A stretch of 64,000 bases of DNA from Pseudomonas alcaligenes (GCF_014490745.1 NZ_LZEU01000001.1:3561501-3625500), one strand, 5' to 3'; shown: positions 50,947 through 61,192, counted from the first letter of the stretch. Notes: generated by a model not told the origin, from the sequence alone. Made by a program: numbers and translations.

Positions 50947-51858
50947 ATGACCACGCCCGACCTCAACCTGCTGCTCACCCTCGATGTGCTGCTCGCCGAA
51001 GGCAGCGTGGCCCGCGCCGCCCAGCGCCTGCAGCTGAGCCCCTCGGCCATGAGCCGGGCGCTGGCGCGGCTGCGCGCCAGCACCGGCGATCCGCTGCTGG
51101 TACGCGCCGGCCGCGGCCTGGTGCCGACCCCACGAGCCCTGCAGCTGCGCGAGCAGGTCAGCCAGCTGGTGCAGGATGCCCAGGCGGCCCTGCGCCCGCA
51201 GGAACAGCTCGACCTCGGCCGGCTCAGGCGGCGCTTCACCCTGCGCACCAGCGACGGCTTCGTGGAGAACTTCGGCGCCAGTCTGCTGGCGCGCATCGCG
51301 GCCCAGGCGCCTGGCGTACAACTGCGCTTCGTGACCAAGACCGACAAGGACAGCCGCCTGCTGCGCGAAGGCAGCATCGACCTCGACACCGGGGTGATCG
51401 GCGCCGGCACCAGCCCGGAGCTGCACGCCCGGGTGCTGTTCCATGACCGTTTCATCGGCGTGGTGCGGCCGGGCCATCCGCTGTGCCAGGGCGAACTCAG
51501 CGCCGCCCGCTATGCCGCCGGCCGCCACGTCCTGGTGTCGCGCACCGGCGAGGAGCGCGGGCCGCTGGCCGAGGCGCTGGCGGCACTGGGTCTGCAGCGC
51601 GAGATCGTCTGCCTGGTCGGCGGCTTCTCCGCCGCCCTGGCCCTGGCACGTACCAGCGAGCTGATCGCCAGCGTGCCGCAGCGCCACACCGCCAACCTGC
51701 GCGACGGGCTGCACAGCTTCGCCCTGCCCTTCGCCACGTCGGAGTTTCCGGTGTCGATGCTCTGGCACCCGCGCATGGACGCCGACCCGGCCCAGCGCTG
51801 GCTGCGCGACTGCGTGCGCCAGGTGTGCGCGGCGGTGGATCAGAACAGCCCGAGCTGA
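50947..51858 (+). CDS. LysR-family regulator
   Basis: A 303-residue LysR regulator: DNA-binding domain [20 protein letters not shown] with [13 protein letters not shown] recognition helix, then an effector domain. The D-L-N-L-L opening is that of the NodD/TfdR-like subgroup. It is divergent from the MFS pump gene and likely its regulator. Its last 19 bp overlap the end of the convergent polB gene. Confidence 0.85.
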   Translation: MTTPDLNLLLTLDVLLAEGSVARAAQRLQLSPSAMSRALARLRASTGDPLLVRAGRGLVPTPRALQLREQVSQLVQDAQAALRPQEQLDLGRLRRRFTLRTSDGFVENFGASLLARIAAQAPGVQLRFVTKTDKDSRLLREGSIDLDTGVIGAGTSPELHARVLFHDRFIGVVRPGHPLCQGELSAARYAAGRHVLVSRTGEERGPLAEALAALGLQREIVCLVGGFSAALALARTSELIASVPQRHTANLRDGLHSFALPFATSEFPVSMLWHPRMDADPAQRWLRDCVRQVCAAVDQNSPS

Positions 51859-54200
51859 GGGTCGATCAGGGCGGAGAAGTCACCGCCCACGAACGGCAGA
51901 ATGGCATCCGCCACCGGCTGCAGCTGGCGGCTCAGGTAATGCTCGTAGTCGATCAGGGCGCGCTGGTCTTCCAGCGGCTGCGGCCCGGCCACGGTCATCA
52001 GGTAGCTGATCCAGCCGCCGTTCTGGTACTGCCGCGGGCGCCCCAGGCGGTCGTTGTAGTCATCGGCCAGGCGCGCGGCGCGCACATGCGGCGGCACGTT
52101 GCGCTGGTAGTCGCCGAGCTGGCGGCGCAGGCGCTTGCGGTAGATCAGCAGCTCGTCGAGCTCGCCGGCCAGGGTGCGCCGCACATAGTCGCGCACGTAG
52201 TCCTGGTAGGGCTGGCGGTCGAAGATGCGCTGGTAGAGTTCCTGCTGGAAGCGCTGGGCCAGCGGCGACCAGTCGGTGCGCACCGTTTCCAGGCCCTTGA
52301 AGACCATTTCGCTGCGCCCGTCGGCGCGCCTGACCAGACCGGCATAGCGCTTCTTGCTGCCCTCCTCGGCGCCACGGATGGTCGGCATCAGGAAGCGGCT
52401 GTAGTGGGTTTCGAACTGCAGCTCCAGCGCGCTGGTCAGGCCGAATTCCGCCTGCAGATGCTCGCGCCACCACTGGTTGACCTGCTGCACCAGCGCCCGC
52501 CCGATGCGCGCCGCCTCGTCCTCGGTATGGGCGCTACCGAGCCAGACGAAGGTGGAGTCGGTGTCGCCATAGATCACCTGGTAGCCGGCGGCCTCGATCA
52601 GCTCGCGGGTGCGGCGCATGATCTGGTGCCCGCGCAGGGTGATGGACGAGGCCAGGCGGGTATCGAAGAAGCGGCAGCCGCTGGAGCCGAGCACGCCGTA
52701 GAAGGCGTTCATGATGATCTTCAGCGCCTGCGACAGCGGCGCGTTGCCTTCGCGCTTGGCCGCCTCGCGCCCCTGCCAGACCCGCTCGACAATGGCCGGC
52801 AGGCAGTGGCGGGTGCGCGAGAAGCGCGCGCCGCGAAAGCCCTCCACCGAGTGTTCGTCGTCGGGCTGGCGCAGACCCTCGATCAGCCCCAGCGGATCGA
52901 TCAGGAAGGTGCGGATGATCGAGGGATACAGGCTCTTGTAGTCGAGCACCAGCACCGACTCGTACAGCCCCGGCTGTGAACTCATGACGAAGCCGCCAGG
53001 GCTGGTCTGGGGGATCTTCTCGCCGAGGTTGGGGGCGACGAAGCCCTGGCGATGCATCAGCGGCAGGTACAGGTGCTCGAAGGCCGCCACCGAGCCACCG
53101 CTGCGATCGGCGGCCAGGCCGGTGACGCTGGCCCGTTCGAGGAGGAAGTCGATCAGTTGGGTCTTGGCGAAGATCCGCGTGACCAGCTCGCAGTCCTTGA
53201 GGTTGTAGCGCGCCAGGGCCGGCTTGTCCTCGGCGAACATGCGGTTGATCTCGTCCATGCGCTGGTACGGCGTGTCGATCGCCTTGCCTTCGCCGAGCAG
53301 GGTCTGGGCCACCGACTCCAGGCTGAACGAGGGGAAGCTCCAGGTCGCCGAGCGCAGCGCCTCGATGCCGTCGATGATCAGCCGCCCGGCCGCTGCGGCG
53401 AAGTAGTGCTTGTGGCTGGCGTGCTCGCGCCAGCCCAGCTCGTCGCCGCCACGGCCAAGGCGCAGCGGCACCTTGAGCTGCTGGGCATGTTCGCGCAGCA
53501 CGCGCAGGTCGAACTGCACCAGGTTCCAGCCGATGATCGCATCCGGGTCGTGCTCAGCCAGCCAGGCGTTGAGCCGCTCCAGCAGCTCGCCGCGGCTGGC
53601 ACAGTAGTCGAGCTGGAAGTCCACCACGGCCGCTGCCTCGGGTTGAGGGCCGAGCATATAGACCTGGCGCTGGCCGCAGCCTTCCAGGGCGATCGAATAC
53701 AGCTCGCCATGCTCACTGGTCTCGATATCCAGGGACACCAGGCGCAGCCGCGGACGGTAGTCGCTGCCCGGCTGCAGCTGCACCTCGTGCAGCACACCGG
53801 CGGCGTCGGGCGTGCCGGCGAACAGCACCGGGGCGGTGATGAAGCGCTCCATCAGGTAGCGCTCCGGCGGACGGATATCGGCCTCGTAGACATCCACCCC
53901 GGCCTTGCGCAGGCGCTTGTCCAGGCTCATCAGCTGGCGATGCTGCTGGCAGTACAGGCCGAGCACCGGACGCTGGTGGAAGTCGCGCAGGCCCAGTTCG
54001 CGCAGTTCGACCCCGCGCTCGCCCTGCAGCAGGGCCGCGGCGCGCTCGCGCTGGTTCAGCGGGATAAAGGCCACCGAAGGTTGCGGCGGCAGGCGTAGCA
54101 GACGTGGCCCGGCATCGGTCGCCAGCCAGAACTCGACCTGGGTGCCCGCGGGCGTATCGCGCCAATGCCGGGTCAGGACAAAGCCCTGCTGTAGATCCAC
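51840..54200 (-). CDS. polB: DNA polymerase II
   Basis: A 786-residue family B polymerase used in damage tolerance and replication restart. Exonuclease motif [14 protein letters not shown] is intact, as are [15 protein letters not shown] (motif A), [18 protein letters not shown] (motif B) and [12 protein letters not shown] (motif C). Length matches the P. aeruginosa enzyme. In E. coli polB is SOS-controlled; no clear LexA site was seen upstream here. Confidence 0.95.
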   Translation of the reverse strand: MDLQQGFVLTRHWRDTPAGTQVEFWLATDAGPRLLRLPPQPSVAFIPLNQRERAAALLQGERGVELRELGLRDFHQRPVLGLYCQQHRQLMSLDKRLRKAGVDVYEADIRPPERYLMERFITAPVLFAGTPDAAGVLHEVQLQPGSDYRPRLRLVSLDIETSEHGELYSIALEGCGQRQVYMLGPQPEAAAVVDFQLDYCASRGELLERLNAWLAEHDPDAIIGWNLVQFDLRVLREHAQQLKVPLRLGRGGDELGWREHASHKHYFAAAAGRLIIDGIEALRSATWSFPSFSLESVAQTLLGEGKAIDTPYQRMDEINRMFAEDKPALARYNLKDCELVTRIFAKTQLIDFLLERASVTGLAADRSGGSVAAFEHLYLPLMHRQGFVAPNLGEKIPQTSPGGFVMSSQPGLYESVLVLDYKSLYPSIIRTFLIDPLGLIEGLRQPDDEHSVEGFRGARFSRTRHCLPAIVERVWQGREAAKREGNAPLSQALKIIMNAFYGVLGSSGCRFFDTRLASSITLRGHQIMRRTRELIEAAGYQVIYGDTDSTFVWLGSAHTEDEAARIGRALVQQVNQWWREHLQAEFGLTSALELQFETHYSRFLMPTIRGAEEGSKKRYAGLVRRADGRSEMVFKGLETVRTDWSPLAQRFQQELYQRIFDRQPYQDYVRDYVRRTLAGELDELLIYRKRLRRQLGDYQRNVPPHVRAARLADDYNDRLGRPRQYQNGGWISYLMTVAGPQPLEDQRALIDYEHYLSRQLQPVADAILPFVGGDFSALIDPQLGLF

Positions 54201-54289
54201 CGCTGCAACCTCGAACCACTGTTTCAGCCGGTGATTCTACGGGGCAAATCGACGGCCCGCCCGGTCGCGCGGCAATGCCGGTCAATAAA

Positions 54290-54311
54290 AAACCGCCCTG
54301 ATGGGCGGTTT
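54290..54311 (-). terminator. Terminator of the HPF-like gene
   Basis: AAACCGCCC and GGGCGGTTT pair around TGAT. On the minus strand a T-run follows, ending the HPF-like gene ahead of polB. Confidence 0.82.
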
Positions 54312-54335
54312 CTGGTCATCGGTTAACGAGAGGCG

Positions 54336-54749
54336 TCAGGCCTGATCCAGCTCTTCCTGGCGAGCCAGGAATTCCTCCTCCAGCAGGGCATCGGTGAGTA
54401 TCACGTCAGTCGGATCGACGAAGCGGCCGGTGGACACCACCTTGGCCTCCAGGCGCCCGGTCAGGTGTTCCAGGGCGTGGCGCATTTTCTCTGCGGCACC
54501 ATCCACGGCAATGCCCATCTGGTCGGCCTTGTGGGTCACGGAAATCGGCTGGTGGCCCTTGGGGCGGGCCTCGATATGGCAGCGCTTGTCGTCGGCGCCG
54601 GCCTTGTGTGCGTTTTCATCGCTGATATGGACGACCACCCGGGTCAGAAACTCATCGAAGTGATCGAGCTTGTCCATCACCTCCGTACTGACCCACTCCT
54701 GAAGCCGAGCACTGCCTTCAACCTGGTTCGTGTGAACTTGAACTTGCAT
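54336..54749 (-). CDS. HPF/RaiA family ribosome-associated protein
   Basis: A 137-residue protein with the HPF/RaiA ribosome-binding fold in the first ~100 residues (MQVQVHTNQVEG, then DEFLTRVVVHISDENAHKAG, HIEARPKGHQPISVTHKA). It lacks the long HPF C-terminal dimer domain and ends in an acidic tail. It is probably a paralog of the canonical Pseudomonas HPF, which lies next to rpoN. It may hibernate ribosomes under stress. Translation begins at ATG 54749. Confidence 0.85.
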   Translation of the reverse strand: MQVQVHTNQVEGSARLQEWVSTEVMDKLDHFDEFLTRVVVHISDENAHKAGADDKRCHIEARPKGHQPISVTHKADQMGIAVDGAAEKMRHALEHLTGRLEAKVVSTGRFVDPTDVILTDALLEEEFLARQEELDQA

Positions 54750-55055
54750 GGGGCTTCCTCGTATTGCTGGGGTGTGATTCCGAGGTATTGCGGCCGCAAA
54801 GGTTCAGGCTGTGTGACGCATCTCCCGTGGTGACGCCTGCTGCTGCGAGGGTGGCAGCGAAAAGGTCTGCGGACGTGGATCGGTGCAGACCACCCATCTC
54901 CCCCTGCGTTGTCACAACACTTCGAAGCAGCCCTGGCACTTGGCCAGGGCCGGATTGATTCAGTCCTTGCCTAAGTAATTACTACAGTCGAGCCGGCCAG
55001 GCAAACATCCTGTGCGGCTCATCGCGTCGAGACTGTGTCGGCAATTGTCCGCGCC
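54750..55055. other. Intergenic stretch with one hairpin
   Basis: 306 bp without a gene. GCCCTGGC and GCCAGGGC (54930-54950) form an 8-bp stem with loop ACTTG but no T-tract. The promoter of the HPF-like gene must lie here; no confident -35/-10 or sigma-54 site was found. Apparent small frames look like noise. Confidence 0.45.
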
Positions 55056-55472
55056 CTACTCGCCCTGCCGCGCCTCGCGCAGGTTGGCCAGCACCCGCTC
55101 GGCGTTGACCGAGCACGACATGCCCTCCGGCTTGCCCTCGATGCCGGCGATGATGCTCAGCAGGTGCGCCTTGTTCTGCGCCAGGCGCTGCTGCATGACC
55201 TCGATCTCGCCGACCTTGCGCTGCAGGCTGGCCAGCAGCTCGTCGTGGGGCCAGCCCTGCTGCTCGCTGCCGGGCAGCAGGCGGCGGATCTCCTCCAGGC
55301 TGAAGCCGGACTGCTGGGCGCCGGTGATGATGTCGAGGATCTGCACCGTCTGCTCCGGGTACTCGCGGTAGCCGTTGGCCTGGCGCTGGGCGCTGATCAG
55401 CCCGCTGCTCTCGTAGAAGCGGATCCGCGAAGGCGCCAGCCCGGTACGGCTGGCCAGTTCACCGATTTTCAT
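55056..55472 (-). CDS. MerR-family regulator
   Basis: A 138-residue MerR regulator: DNA-binding half MKIGELASRTGLAPSRIRFY, ESSGLISAQRQANGYREY, then a dimer helix and a short effector tail with one cysteine (GMSCSVNAER). It is divergent from an OYE-family gene, and the shared intergenic region holds a MerR-type dyad. The single effector cysteine suggests response to electrophiles or metals; not certain. Confidence 0.85.
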   Translation of the reverse strand: MKIGELASRTGLAPSRIRFYESSGLISAQRQANGYREYPEQTVQILDIITGAQQSGFSLEEIRRLLPGSEQQGWPHDELLASLQRKVGEIEVMQQRLAQNKAHLLSIIAGIEGKPEGMSCSVNAERVLANLREARQGE

Positions 55473-55490
55473 GATTTGTGCTCCGGGCTA

Positions 55491-55520
55491 TTGACCTTAA
55501 AGATGACTTTAACCTTAGCC
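55491..55520 (+). promoter_or_regulatory. MerR-type operator-promoter
   Basis: TTGACC (-35) is followed by the dyad TTAAAG ATGA CTTTAA, and a 19-bp spacer leads to TAGCCT. Long 19-bp spacers with a central dyad are the hallmark of promoters that MerR proteins untwist. It reads toward the OYE-family gene. Confidence 0.7.
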
Positions 55521-55549
55521 TTGCCTCACCTGCCACCCCGGAGTCCGTC

Positions 55550-56785
55550 ATGACTGCCTTCCAATCGCTGCATCTGCCCAACGGTACCGTCGTCCCCAAC
55601 CGCATCGCCAAGGCGGCGATGGAAGAGAACCTGGCCGACGCCAGCCAGGGCCCGTCCGCCGAACTGCTGCGCCTGTACCAGGCCTGGGCCGAGGGTGGCG
55701 CCGGGCTGCTGCTGACCGGCAACGTGATGGTCGACCGCCGTGCCATGACCGGCCCCGGCGGCGTGGTGCTGGAAGACGAACGCCAGCTGGACAAGTTCCG
55801 CGAATGGGCACGCATCGGCCGGGCCCGCGGCGCGCAGTTCTGGATGCAGATCAACCACCCGGGCCGGCAGATGCAGGCCAACCTCGGCCAGCAGACCGTG
55901 GCGCCCTCGGCCGTGGCCCTGGAGCTGGGCGGCCTGTCGAAAATGTTCCCGCTGCCCAAGGCGCTCAGCGACGAGGAAATCCGCGCGCTGATCCAGCGCT
56001 TCGCCCGCACCGCGCAGCTGGCCGAGAAGGCCGGCTTCAGTGGCGTGCAGATCCATGCCGCGCACGGCTACCTGCTCAGCCAGTTCCTCTCGCCGCTCAG
56101 CAACAAGCGCAACGACAGCTGGGGTGGCTCGCTGGAAAACCGTGCACGTCTGCTGCTGGAAGTGGTCAAGGCGGTACGCGCCGTGGTCGCGCCAGGCTTC
56201 TGCGTGGCGGTCAAGCTCAACTCGGCAGACTTCCAGCGCGGCGGCTTCGACGCTGCCGACGCCAAGCGCGTGGTGCAGCTGCTCAACGAATTGCAGGTCG
56301 ACCTGGTCGAGCTGTCCGGTGGCAGCTACGAGGCGCCGGCCATGCAGGGCGATGCCCGCGACGGTCGCACCCTGGCGCGCGAGGCCTACTTCCTCGAATT
56401 CGCCGGCGAGATCGCCGCCGTGGCGCAGATGCCGGTGATGGTCACCGGCGGCATCCGCCGTCTGCCGGTGGTCGAGCAGGTGCTGGCCAGTGGCGTGGCC
56501 ATGGCCGGCATCGCCACCGCCCTGGCCATCGAACCCAACCTGCCGCGCCGCTGGCAGGCCGGCGAGCGGCAGATCAGCGCCGAGCTGGCGCCGATCCGCT
56601 GGAAGCACAAGGCCCTGGCCTCGCTGGCCTACATGGCCACGGTGAAGTTCCAGATGCTGCGCCTCAGCCGCGGCGGTCAGCCCAAGCCGGACGTGTCGCC
56701 GCTGCGCGCGCTGCTCTCCGAGCAGTTGAAGACCGCCCGCCGTACCCGTCAGTACAAGCGCCTGATGGCCAGCCAGGCGGCCTGA
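55550..56785 (+). CDS. NADH:flavin oxidoreductase / old yellow enzyme family protein
   Basis: A 411-residue FMN enzyme of the OYE family with a beta-barrel core: NRIAKAAMEENLAD, WMQINHPGRQMQ, GFSGVQIHAAHGYLLSQFLSPL and MVTGGIRRLPV. These enzymes reduce activated C=C bonds or act as dienoyl-CoA-type reductases. The divergent MerR gene and the operator between them suggest induction by an electrophile. No Fe-S cysteine cluster of the long dienoyl-CoA reductases is seen. Confidence 0.88.
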   Translation: MTAFQSLHLPNGTVVPNRIAKAAMEENLADASQGPSAELLRLYQAWAEGGAGLLLTGNVMVDRRAMTGPGGVVLEDERQLDKFREWARIGRARGAQFWMQINHPGRQMQANLGQQTVAPSAVALELGGLSKMFPLPKALSDEEIRALIQRFARTAQLAEKAGFSGVQIHAAHGYLLSQFLSPLSNKRNDSWGGSLENRARLLLEVVKAVRAVVAPGFCVAVKLNSADFQRGGFDAADAKRVVQLLNELQVDLVELSGGSYEAPAMQGDARDGRTLAREAYFLEFAGEIAAVAQMPVMVTGGIRRLPVVEQVLASGVAMAGIATALAIEPNLPRRWQAGERQISAELAPIRWKHKALASLAYMATVKFQMLRLSRGGQPKPDVSPLRALLSEQLKTARRTRQYKRLMASQAA

Positions 56786-56802
56786 ACGATCCGAGGGCCC
56801 AC

Positions 56803-57717
56803 TCAGGCGCCCAGGCCGTCGAGCACCCGCCGGCTGCGCTCGAACCAGCCCAGCAGGTAATCGGCCAGCGCCTGGCTGCGCCGGGGCAGGCTGCCCTGCC
56901 AGGGGTGCACGAGAAACACCGGCGTGCTGCGCGTCTGATAGTCGCGCAGCAGCCACAGCAGGCGGCCATCGGCCAGTTCGTCCTGAACCATGTACGACGG
57001 CAGGCGGGCTATACCGGCACCGCTCAGCGCGGCCTTCTTCAGCAGGCTGTAGTGATTGCTGGCCAGGTTGCCGGACACCCGTACCCGCTCCAGTTCGTGC
57101 TGGCGGTGGTACAGCCATTCTTCGAAACCGCTGTAGTGGGTATTCAGCAGGCACTGCTGGCCGGTCAGCTCGGCCGGCTGTTGTGGCGTGCCGTGTTGCT
57201 GCAGGTAGGCCGGCGCGGCGCAGGTGATTTCCTGCAGGGCGAACAGCGGCTTGGCCACCAGGCGCTCGTCCAGCTGCGAGCCGGAGCGGATGCCCAGGTC
57301 GAACCCCTCGGCGACCAGGTCGCGGTAGCTGTTGGACAGATCCAGCTCGACCCGCACCTTGGGGTACTGGCGGGCAAAGTCCAGCAGCAGTGCATCGAAG
57401 AAGGTCTCGCCAAGCGACACCGGTACGGTCAGGCGCACCGTGCCAGCCACCTCCTCCTGCAGGCTCCGCACCACCTGGCGGGCGCGCTGGGCCTGGGCCT
57501 GCAGCGCCTGCGCTTCGGGCAACAGAGCCGCGCCGGCGGCGGTCAGGTGCAGGCGCCGCGTGGTGCGATGCAGCAGCACGCTGCCGAGGCTGCGCTCGAG
57601 CTGGCTGATGCGCTTGGACAACTGGCCCTTGCTGGAGCCCAGACGCTCGGCGGCGGCGGTGAAACTGCCCAGCTCCATCAGCAGGGCGAAGGCGGCCAGG
57701 TCTTCCAGTTCGCTCAT
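56803..57717 (-). CDS. LysR-family regulator
   Basis: A 304-residue LysR protein: LEDLAAFALLMELGSFTAAA, GSSKGQLSKRISQLE recognition part, then an effector domain with TVPVSLGETFFDALL. It resembles the CrgA/AaeR-like group that often regulates a divergent oxidoreductase. It is divergent from a small SDR gene at 57833, 115 bp away, which it probably controls. Confidence 0.87.
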   Translation of the reverse strand: MSELEDLAAFALLMELGSFTAAAERLGSSKGQLSKRISQLERSLGSVLLHRTTRRLHLTAAGAALLPEAQALQAQAQRARQVVRSLQEEVAGTVRLTVPVSLGETFFDALLLDFARQYPKVRVELDLSNSYRDLVAEGFDLGIRSGSQLDERLVAKPLFALQEITCAAPAYLQQHGTPQQPAELTGQQCLLNTHYSGFEEWLYHRQHELERVRVSGNLASNHYSLLKKAALSGAGIARLPSYMVQDELADGRLLWLLRDYQTRSTPVFLVHPWQGSLPRRSQALADYLLGWFERSRRVLDGLGA

Positions 57718-57832
57718 GGCGCGGCACTCACTGTTTCCACATGAGAACCAAAGGTTTCACATTGCCTGGATTATTGGCAACAGCCTGCCGCCTAGACTGA
57801 CCTCATCACCCAACCAGTAGCGGAGTTGCCCC

Positions 57833-58432
57833 ATGAAAATCATCCTGATCGGCGCCAGCGGCACCATAGGCCAGGCCATCGACAACGAGTTGAAGGATCG
57901 CCACCAGATCGTCCGCGTCGGCCGCAGCAGTGGCGAGCTGCAGGTGGACATCACCAGCCCCGCCTCGATCCGCCGCCTGTTCGAGCAGACCGGGCCGTTC
58001 GATGCGCTGATCAGTGCAGCCGGCAACGTGCATTTCGGCGCATTGGAGGAGATGGGCGCCGAGCAGTACGCCATCGGCCTGCAGGACAAGCTGATGGGCC
58101 AGGTCAACCTGCTGCTGATCGGCCGCGAATTCGCCAACGACGGCGCCTCCTTCACCCTTACCTCCGGCGTGCTCAGCGCCGACCCGATCCGCCATGGCAG
58201 CTCGGCGAGCATGGTCAATGCCGCCATCGACGGCTTCGTTCGCGCCGCCGCCATCGAGCTGCCGCGCGGCCTGCGCATCAACAGCGTCAGCCCGACCGTG
58301 CTGGAAGAATCGCTGCCGTCCTACGGCCCCTTCTTCCGCGGCTTCAAGGCGGTGCCGGCAGCCACCGTGGCCCTGGCCTACGCCAAGAGCGCCGAGGGTC
58401 GGCAGACCGGGCAGGTGTATCAGGTGCTGTGA
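57833..58432 (+). CDS. Short-chain dehydrogenase
   Basis: A 199-residue minimal SDR. Cofactor loop ILIGASGTIGQAIDNEL, then ISAAGNVHFG and SGVLSADPIRHGSS. The usual YxxxK is not present; SMVNAAIDGFVRA occupies its place, so this belongs to the atypical SDRs of the same length found beside LysR genes. The cofactor is likely NADP. Regulated probably by the divergent LysR protein; intergenic TTTCCACATG/TTTCACATTG repeats may be its site. Confidence 0.8.
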   Translation: MKIILIGASGTIGQAIDNELKDRHQIVRVGRSSGELQVDITSPASIRRLFEQTGPFDALISAAGNVHFGALEEMGAEQYAIGLQDKLMGQVNLLLIGREFANDGASFTLTSGVLSADPIRHGSSASMVNAAIDGFVRAAAIELPRGLRINSVSPTVLEESLPSYGPFFRGFKAVPAATVALAYAKSAEGRQTGQVYQVL

Positions 58433-58513
58433 GGCGCACAACCCGGCGCGGCGGTTGCCTGACTGCGCCGGGGGTGGCAACGTGGAACCATGCCACCCCA
58501 TGAGGACACCGCA

Positions 58514-58813
58514 ATGACCCGCTCACTCACTCTCCCCACCCTGCTCGCCTGTGCCGTGCTGGCCGCCTGCAGCAGTGCCCCGGAGCAGCCGCAGGCCAGC
58601 CATGCGGATGGCCGCTGCGATGCCGCGCCGGTGCAGCAACTGGTCGGCGATAAGGCCAGTGCCGAAGTGGTGGAAAACGCCCGGCAAAAGGCCGGGGCCG
58701 AATACCTGCGGGTAACCCGGCCGAACCAGCCGGTGACCATGGACTACAACCCGCAGCGGCTGAACATCGACCTGAACGACGCCGGGGTGATCCTGCGCGT
58801 CAACTGTGGCTGA
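58514..58813 (+). CDS. Peptidase inhibitor I78 family lipoprotein
   Basis: A 99-residue lipoprotein. The signal TLLACAVLAAC ends in a lipobox. The mature domain is I78: CDAAPVQQLVGDKASAEV, then RVTRPNQPVTMDYNPQRLN and VILRVNC. I78 proteins inhibit serine proteases. Start ATG 58514, with GAGG upstream. Probably protects the envelope against proteases. Confidence 0.85.
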   Translation: MTRSLTLPTLLACAVLAACSSAPEQPQASHADGRCDAAPVQQLVGDKASAEVVENARQKAGAEYLRVTRPNQPVTMDYNPQRLNIDLNDAGVILRVNCG

Positions 58814-58818
58814 CCCGC

Positions 58819-59133
58819 TCAGAGCGTCCCTGCGACACGCCAGGGGCTGGAGGACAGGCTCAGCTGACGGATCAACCCGCGCCCGGTGAGCTGCCCCAGC
58901 ACCTGCAGGTGCGGCTGCTGCAGATGCAACTGCAGGGCCTGCGGTGAATGCCACAGGCCGCGCAGCTGCCAGAGTTCGGGACGCTGCGCATCGTGCAGCA
59001 GCTCGTAGGCCAGGCAGCCCTGCTCGCTGCGGGCCCTGACCACCAACTGATCGAGCTGCTGCTGCAACTCCGCGCCAGCACCGCGCCGGGCCAGGATCAG
59101 CGCCTGGCTGAGAATGGTCTGATGATCTGCCAT
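58819..59133 (-). CDS. Antibiotic biosynthesis monooxygenase (ABM) domain protein
   Basis: A 104-residue stand-alone ABM domain (MADHQTILSQALILARRGAG, EQGCLAYELLHDAQRPELW, and HLQVLGQL). Such small proteins act as cofactor-free oxygenases or dimeric binding proteins; activity is unknown. Convergent with the I78 gene and divergent from the AraC gene, which may regulate it. Confidence 0.78.
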   Translation of the reverse strand: MADHQTILSQALILARRGAGAELQQQLDQLVVRARSEQGCLAYELLHDAQRPELWQLRGLWHSPQALQLHLQQPHLQVLGQLTGRGLIRQLSLSSSPWRVAGTL

Positions 59134-59402
59134 GGGAATCTCCTGCTTGCCCGGTGCCGCAAAGGGGATTGCGGCAGGACACCGAGATTGCCCGGCGGGC
59201 GGCGATCCACGTTAGTCGGATACTGTGGGCAACTTGCCTGATTCTGCTTACATGCCTGTTGAGCCCAGCCCATCACGCCTGATAATTCAGCAGCACTTAC
59301 ACAGAACTGCCGATGACTTGCACAATGCTGCTCGTTCTCCGGACACGGCGGGATTTGTCCGATAGCACGCAGTAAGCTGGCAACCTGATCCCGGAGCCCC
59401 CC

Positions 59403-60302
59403 ATGCATACCGACGCCCAGCTACCGCTGCATGAGTTGACCCAGCTGCTCGCCCGCCTCACCCCTGCGGAAGGCATCAACCCCTCGGCCATCGGCCCGCT
59501 GGTGCTGTTCCGCAGCTCGCAGCCTTCGGCCATCACCCATGCCCTGTACCAGCCGGCGCTGTGCATCATCGCCCAGGGCAGCAAGGTGGTACGCCTGGAA
59601 GGCGAGGAATACGTCTACGACCCGCTGAACTTCCTGGTCGCCAGCGTCACCCTGCCGGTGACCGGCGAGGTCACCGAGGCCTCGGCGGACAGGCCCTACC
59701 TGAGCCTGCGCCTGGACATCGACCCGGCCGAGATCGCCAGCCTGATCGCCGCGGCCGGCCCCATCGGCGTGCCCAGCCAGAGCAGCGGACGCGGCCTGCA
59801 TGTCGACCGCCTCGATGCCGCCCTGCTGGATGCCGTGCTGCGCCTGGTGCGCCTGCTCGACAGCCCGCGCGACATCGCCATGCTCGCCCCGCTGATCCAG
59901 CGCGAGATCCTCTACCGCCTGCTGTGCAGCCCCCAGGGCCAGCTGCTGCGCGACATCGCCACCGCCGACAGCCAGGCGCACCGGGTCAACCGTGCCATCG
60001 AGTGGCTCAACCACCACTACGACGCGCCGCTGCGCATCGACGAGCTGGCCAAGGTCGCCAACCTCAGCGCCTCCACCCTGCACCACCGCTTCAAGGCGGT
60101 GACGGCGATGAGCCCGCTGCAATACCAGAAACAGCTGCGCCTGCAGGAGGCGCGGCGCCTGATGCTGTGCGAGAACCTCGATGTGTCCAGCGCCGGCTAC
60201 CGGGTCGGCTACGAGAGCCCGTCGCAGTTCAGCCGCGAGTACAGCCGCCTGTTCGGCGCGCCGCCGGTGCGCGATCTGGCACGCCTGCGCAACGCCGGCT
60301 GA
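59403..60302 (+). CDS. AraC-family regulator
   Basis: A 299-residue protein: N-terminal AraC_N domain (ALYQPALCIIAQGSKVVRLEG and ASVTLPVTGEVTEAS) and a C-terminal pair of helix-turn-helices (LRIDELAKVANLSASTLHHR and SAGYRVGYESPSQFSREYSR). This layout is common for regulators of nearby oxidoreductase or ABM genes. It is divergent from the ABM gene at 58819-59133. Confidence 0.88.
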   Translation: MHTDAQLPLHELTQLLARLTPAEGINPSAIGPLVLFRSSQPSAITHALYQPALCIIAQGSKVVRLEGEEYVYDPLNFLVASVTLPVTGEVTEASADRPYLSLRLDIDPAEIASLIAAAGPIGVPSQSSGRGLHVDRLDAALLDAVLRLVRLLDSPRDIAMLAPLIQREILYRLLCSPQGQLLRDIATADSQAHRVNRAIEWLNHHYDAPLRIDELAKVANLSASTLHHRFKAVTAMSPLQYQKQLRLQEARRLMLCENLDVSSAGYRVGYESPSQFSREYSRLFGAPPVRDLARLRNAG

Positions 60303-60307
60303 AGCCG

Positions 60308-61192
60308 CTACCAGTCCAGCTGGATGGCGCTCTCGAAGGTGCGCGGCTGGCCGCTCAGCGGGTCGGCAAAGCTCAGGCTGTGGGCCAGCAGCTTGAGCGG
60401 GCGGCTGAAGTCATCGACACCCTTTTCGTCGTTCAGCTCGGGGTAGAAGGTGTCGTTACAGATCGGCGCGCCGAGGGCAGCCATATGCACCCGCAACTGG
60501 TGCTGTTTGCCGGTGATCGGGTAGAGCCGGTAGCGCCACCAGTCGCCGTTGCGCTCCAGCACTTCCAGCAGGGTTTCGCTATTGGCTTCGCCCGGCACCT
60601 CGTGCATGCGGAAGAACGGCTGGCCCTTTTCCAGGCGGGTGCGCCGGTACAGCGGAAACTCCAGCTGCGGCAGCGCCGGGGCGATGGCCTGGTAGCGCTT
60701 GTCGATTAGCCGCTCGCGGAACAGCGCCTGGTAACGGCCGCGGCTGGCCGGGTTGGCGGAGAACAGCACCAGGCCGGCGGTGTGCCGGTCGATGCGATGC
60801 AGCGGCGCCAGGTGCGGGTTGTCCAGGCGTTGGCACAGGCGGGTCAGCAGGGTCTGCTCGGCGTAGTCGCCGGCCGGCATCACCGGCAAGAAGTGCGGCT
60901 TGTCGGCCACCACTATGTGCTCATCGGCATACAGCACCTGCTCGACGAAGGGGATCACCCGCTCGTCCGCCACCTCGCGAAAGTACTGCACGCGCAGCGC
61001 TTCGCGGTAGGGCTCGGTCGGCCCCAACGGGCGGTCGGCACTGTCCAGCACCAGGCCGCGGGCCATGCGCTCGAGCCAGACCTCGCGGCTAATCGCCGGG
61101 AAGCGCGCGCACAGGCAATCGAGCACGGTCGCCCAGTCGCCCTGTGGCAGATGCAGGTAGCTGGGGCGGACAGTCAGGGGACGCACAGACAT
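60308..61192 (-). CDS. RluA-family pseudouridine synthase
   Basis: A 294-residue pseudouridine synthase. The catalytic aspartate is in PLHRIDRHTAGLVLFS (HRIDR), and the family strands ILVADKP-like HIVVADKPHFLPVMP and RLYPITGKQHQLRVHMAALG follow. No N-terminal S4 domain is obvious. It converts uridine to pseudouridine in rRNA or tRNA; target not deducible. Confidence 0.9.
   Translation of the reverse strand: MSVRPLTVRPSYLHLPQGDWATVLDCLCARFPAISREVWLERMARGLVLDSADRPLGPTEPYREALRVQYFREVADERVIPFVEQVLYADEHIVVADKPHFLPVMPAGDYAEQTLLTRLCQRLDNPHLAPLHRIDRHTAGLVLFSANPASRGRYQALFRERLIDKRYQAIAPALPQLEFPLYRRTRLEKGQPFFRMHEVPGEANSETLLEVLERNGDWWRYRLYPITGKQHQLRVHMAALGAPICNDTFYPELNDEKGVDDFSRPLKLLAHSLSFADPLSGQPRTFESAIQLDW

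Noticed and set aside
54925..54955. Sigma-54 promoter or small RNA before the HPF-like gene
   Set aside because: TGGCAC occurs but no GC at the correct spacing; the hairpin at 54930-54950 has no T-tract.
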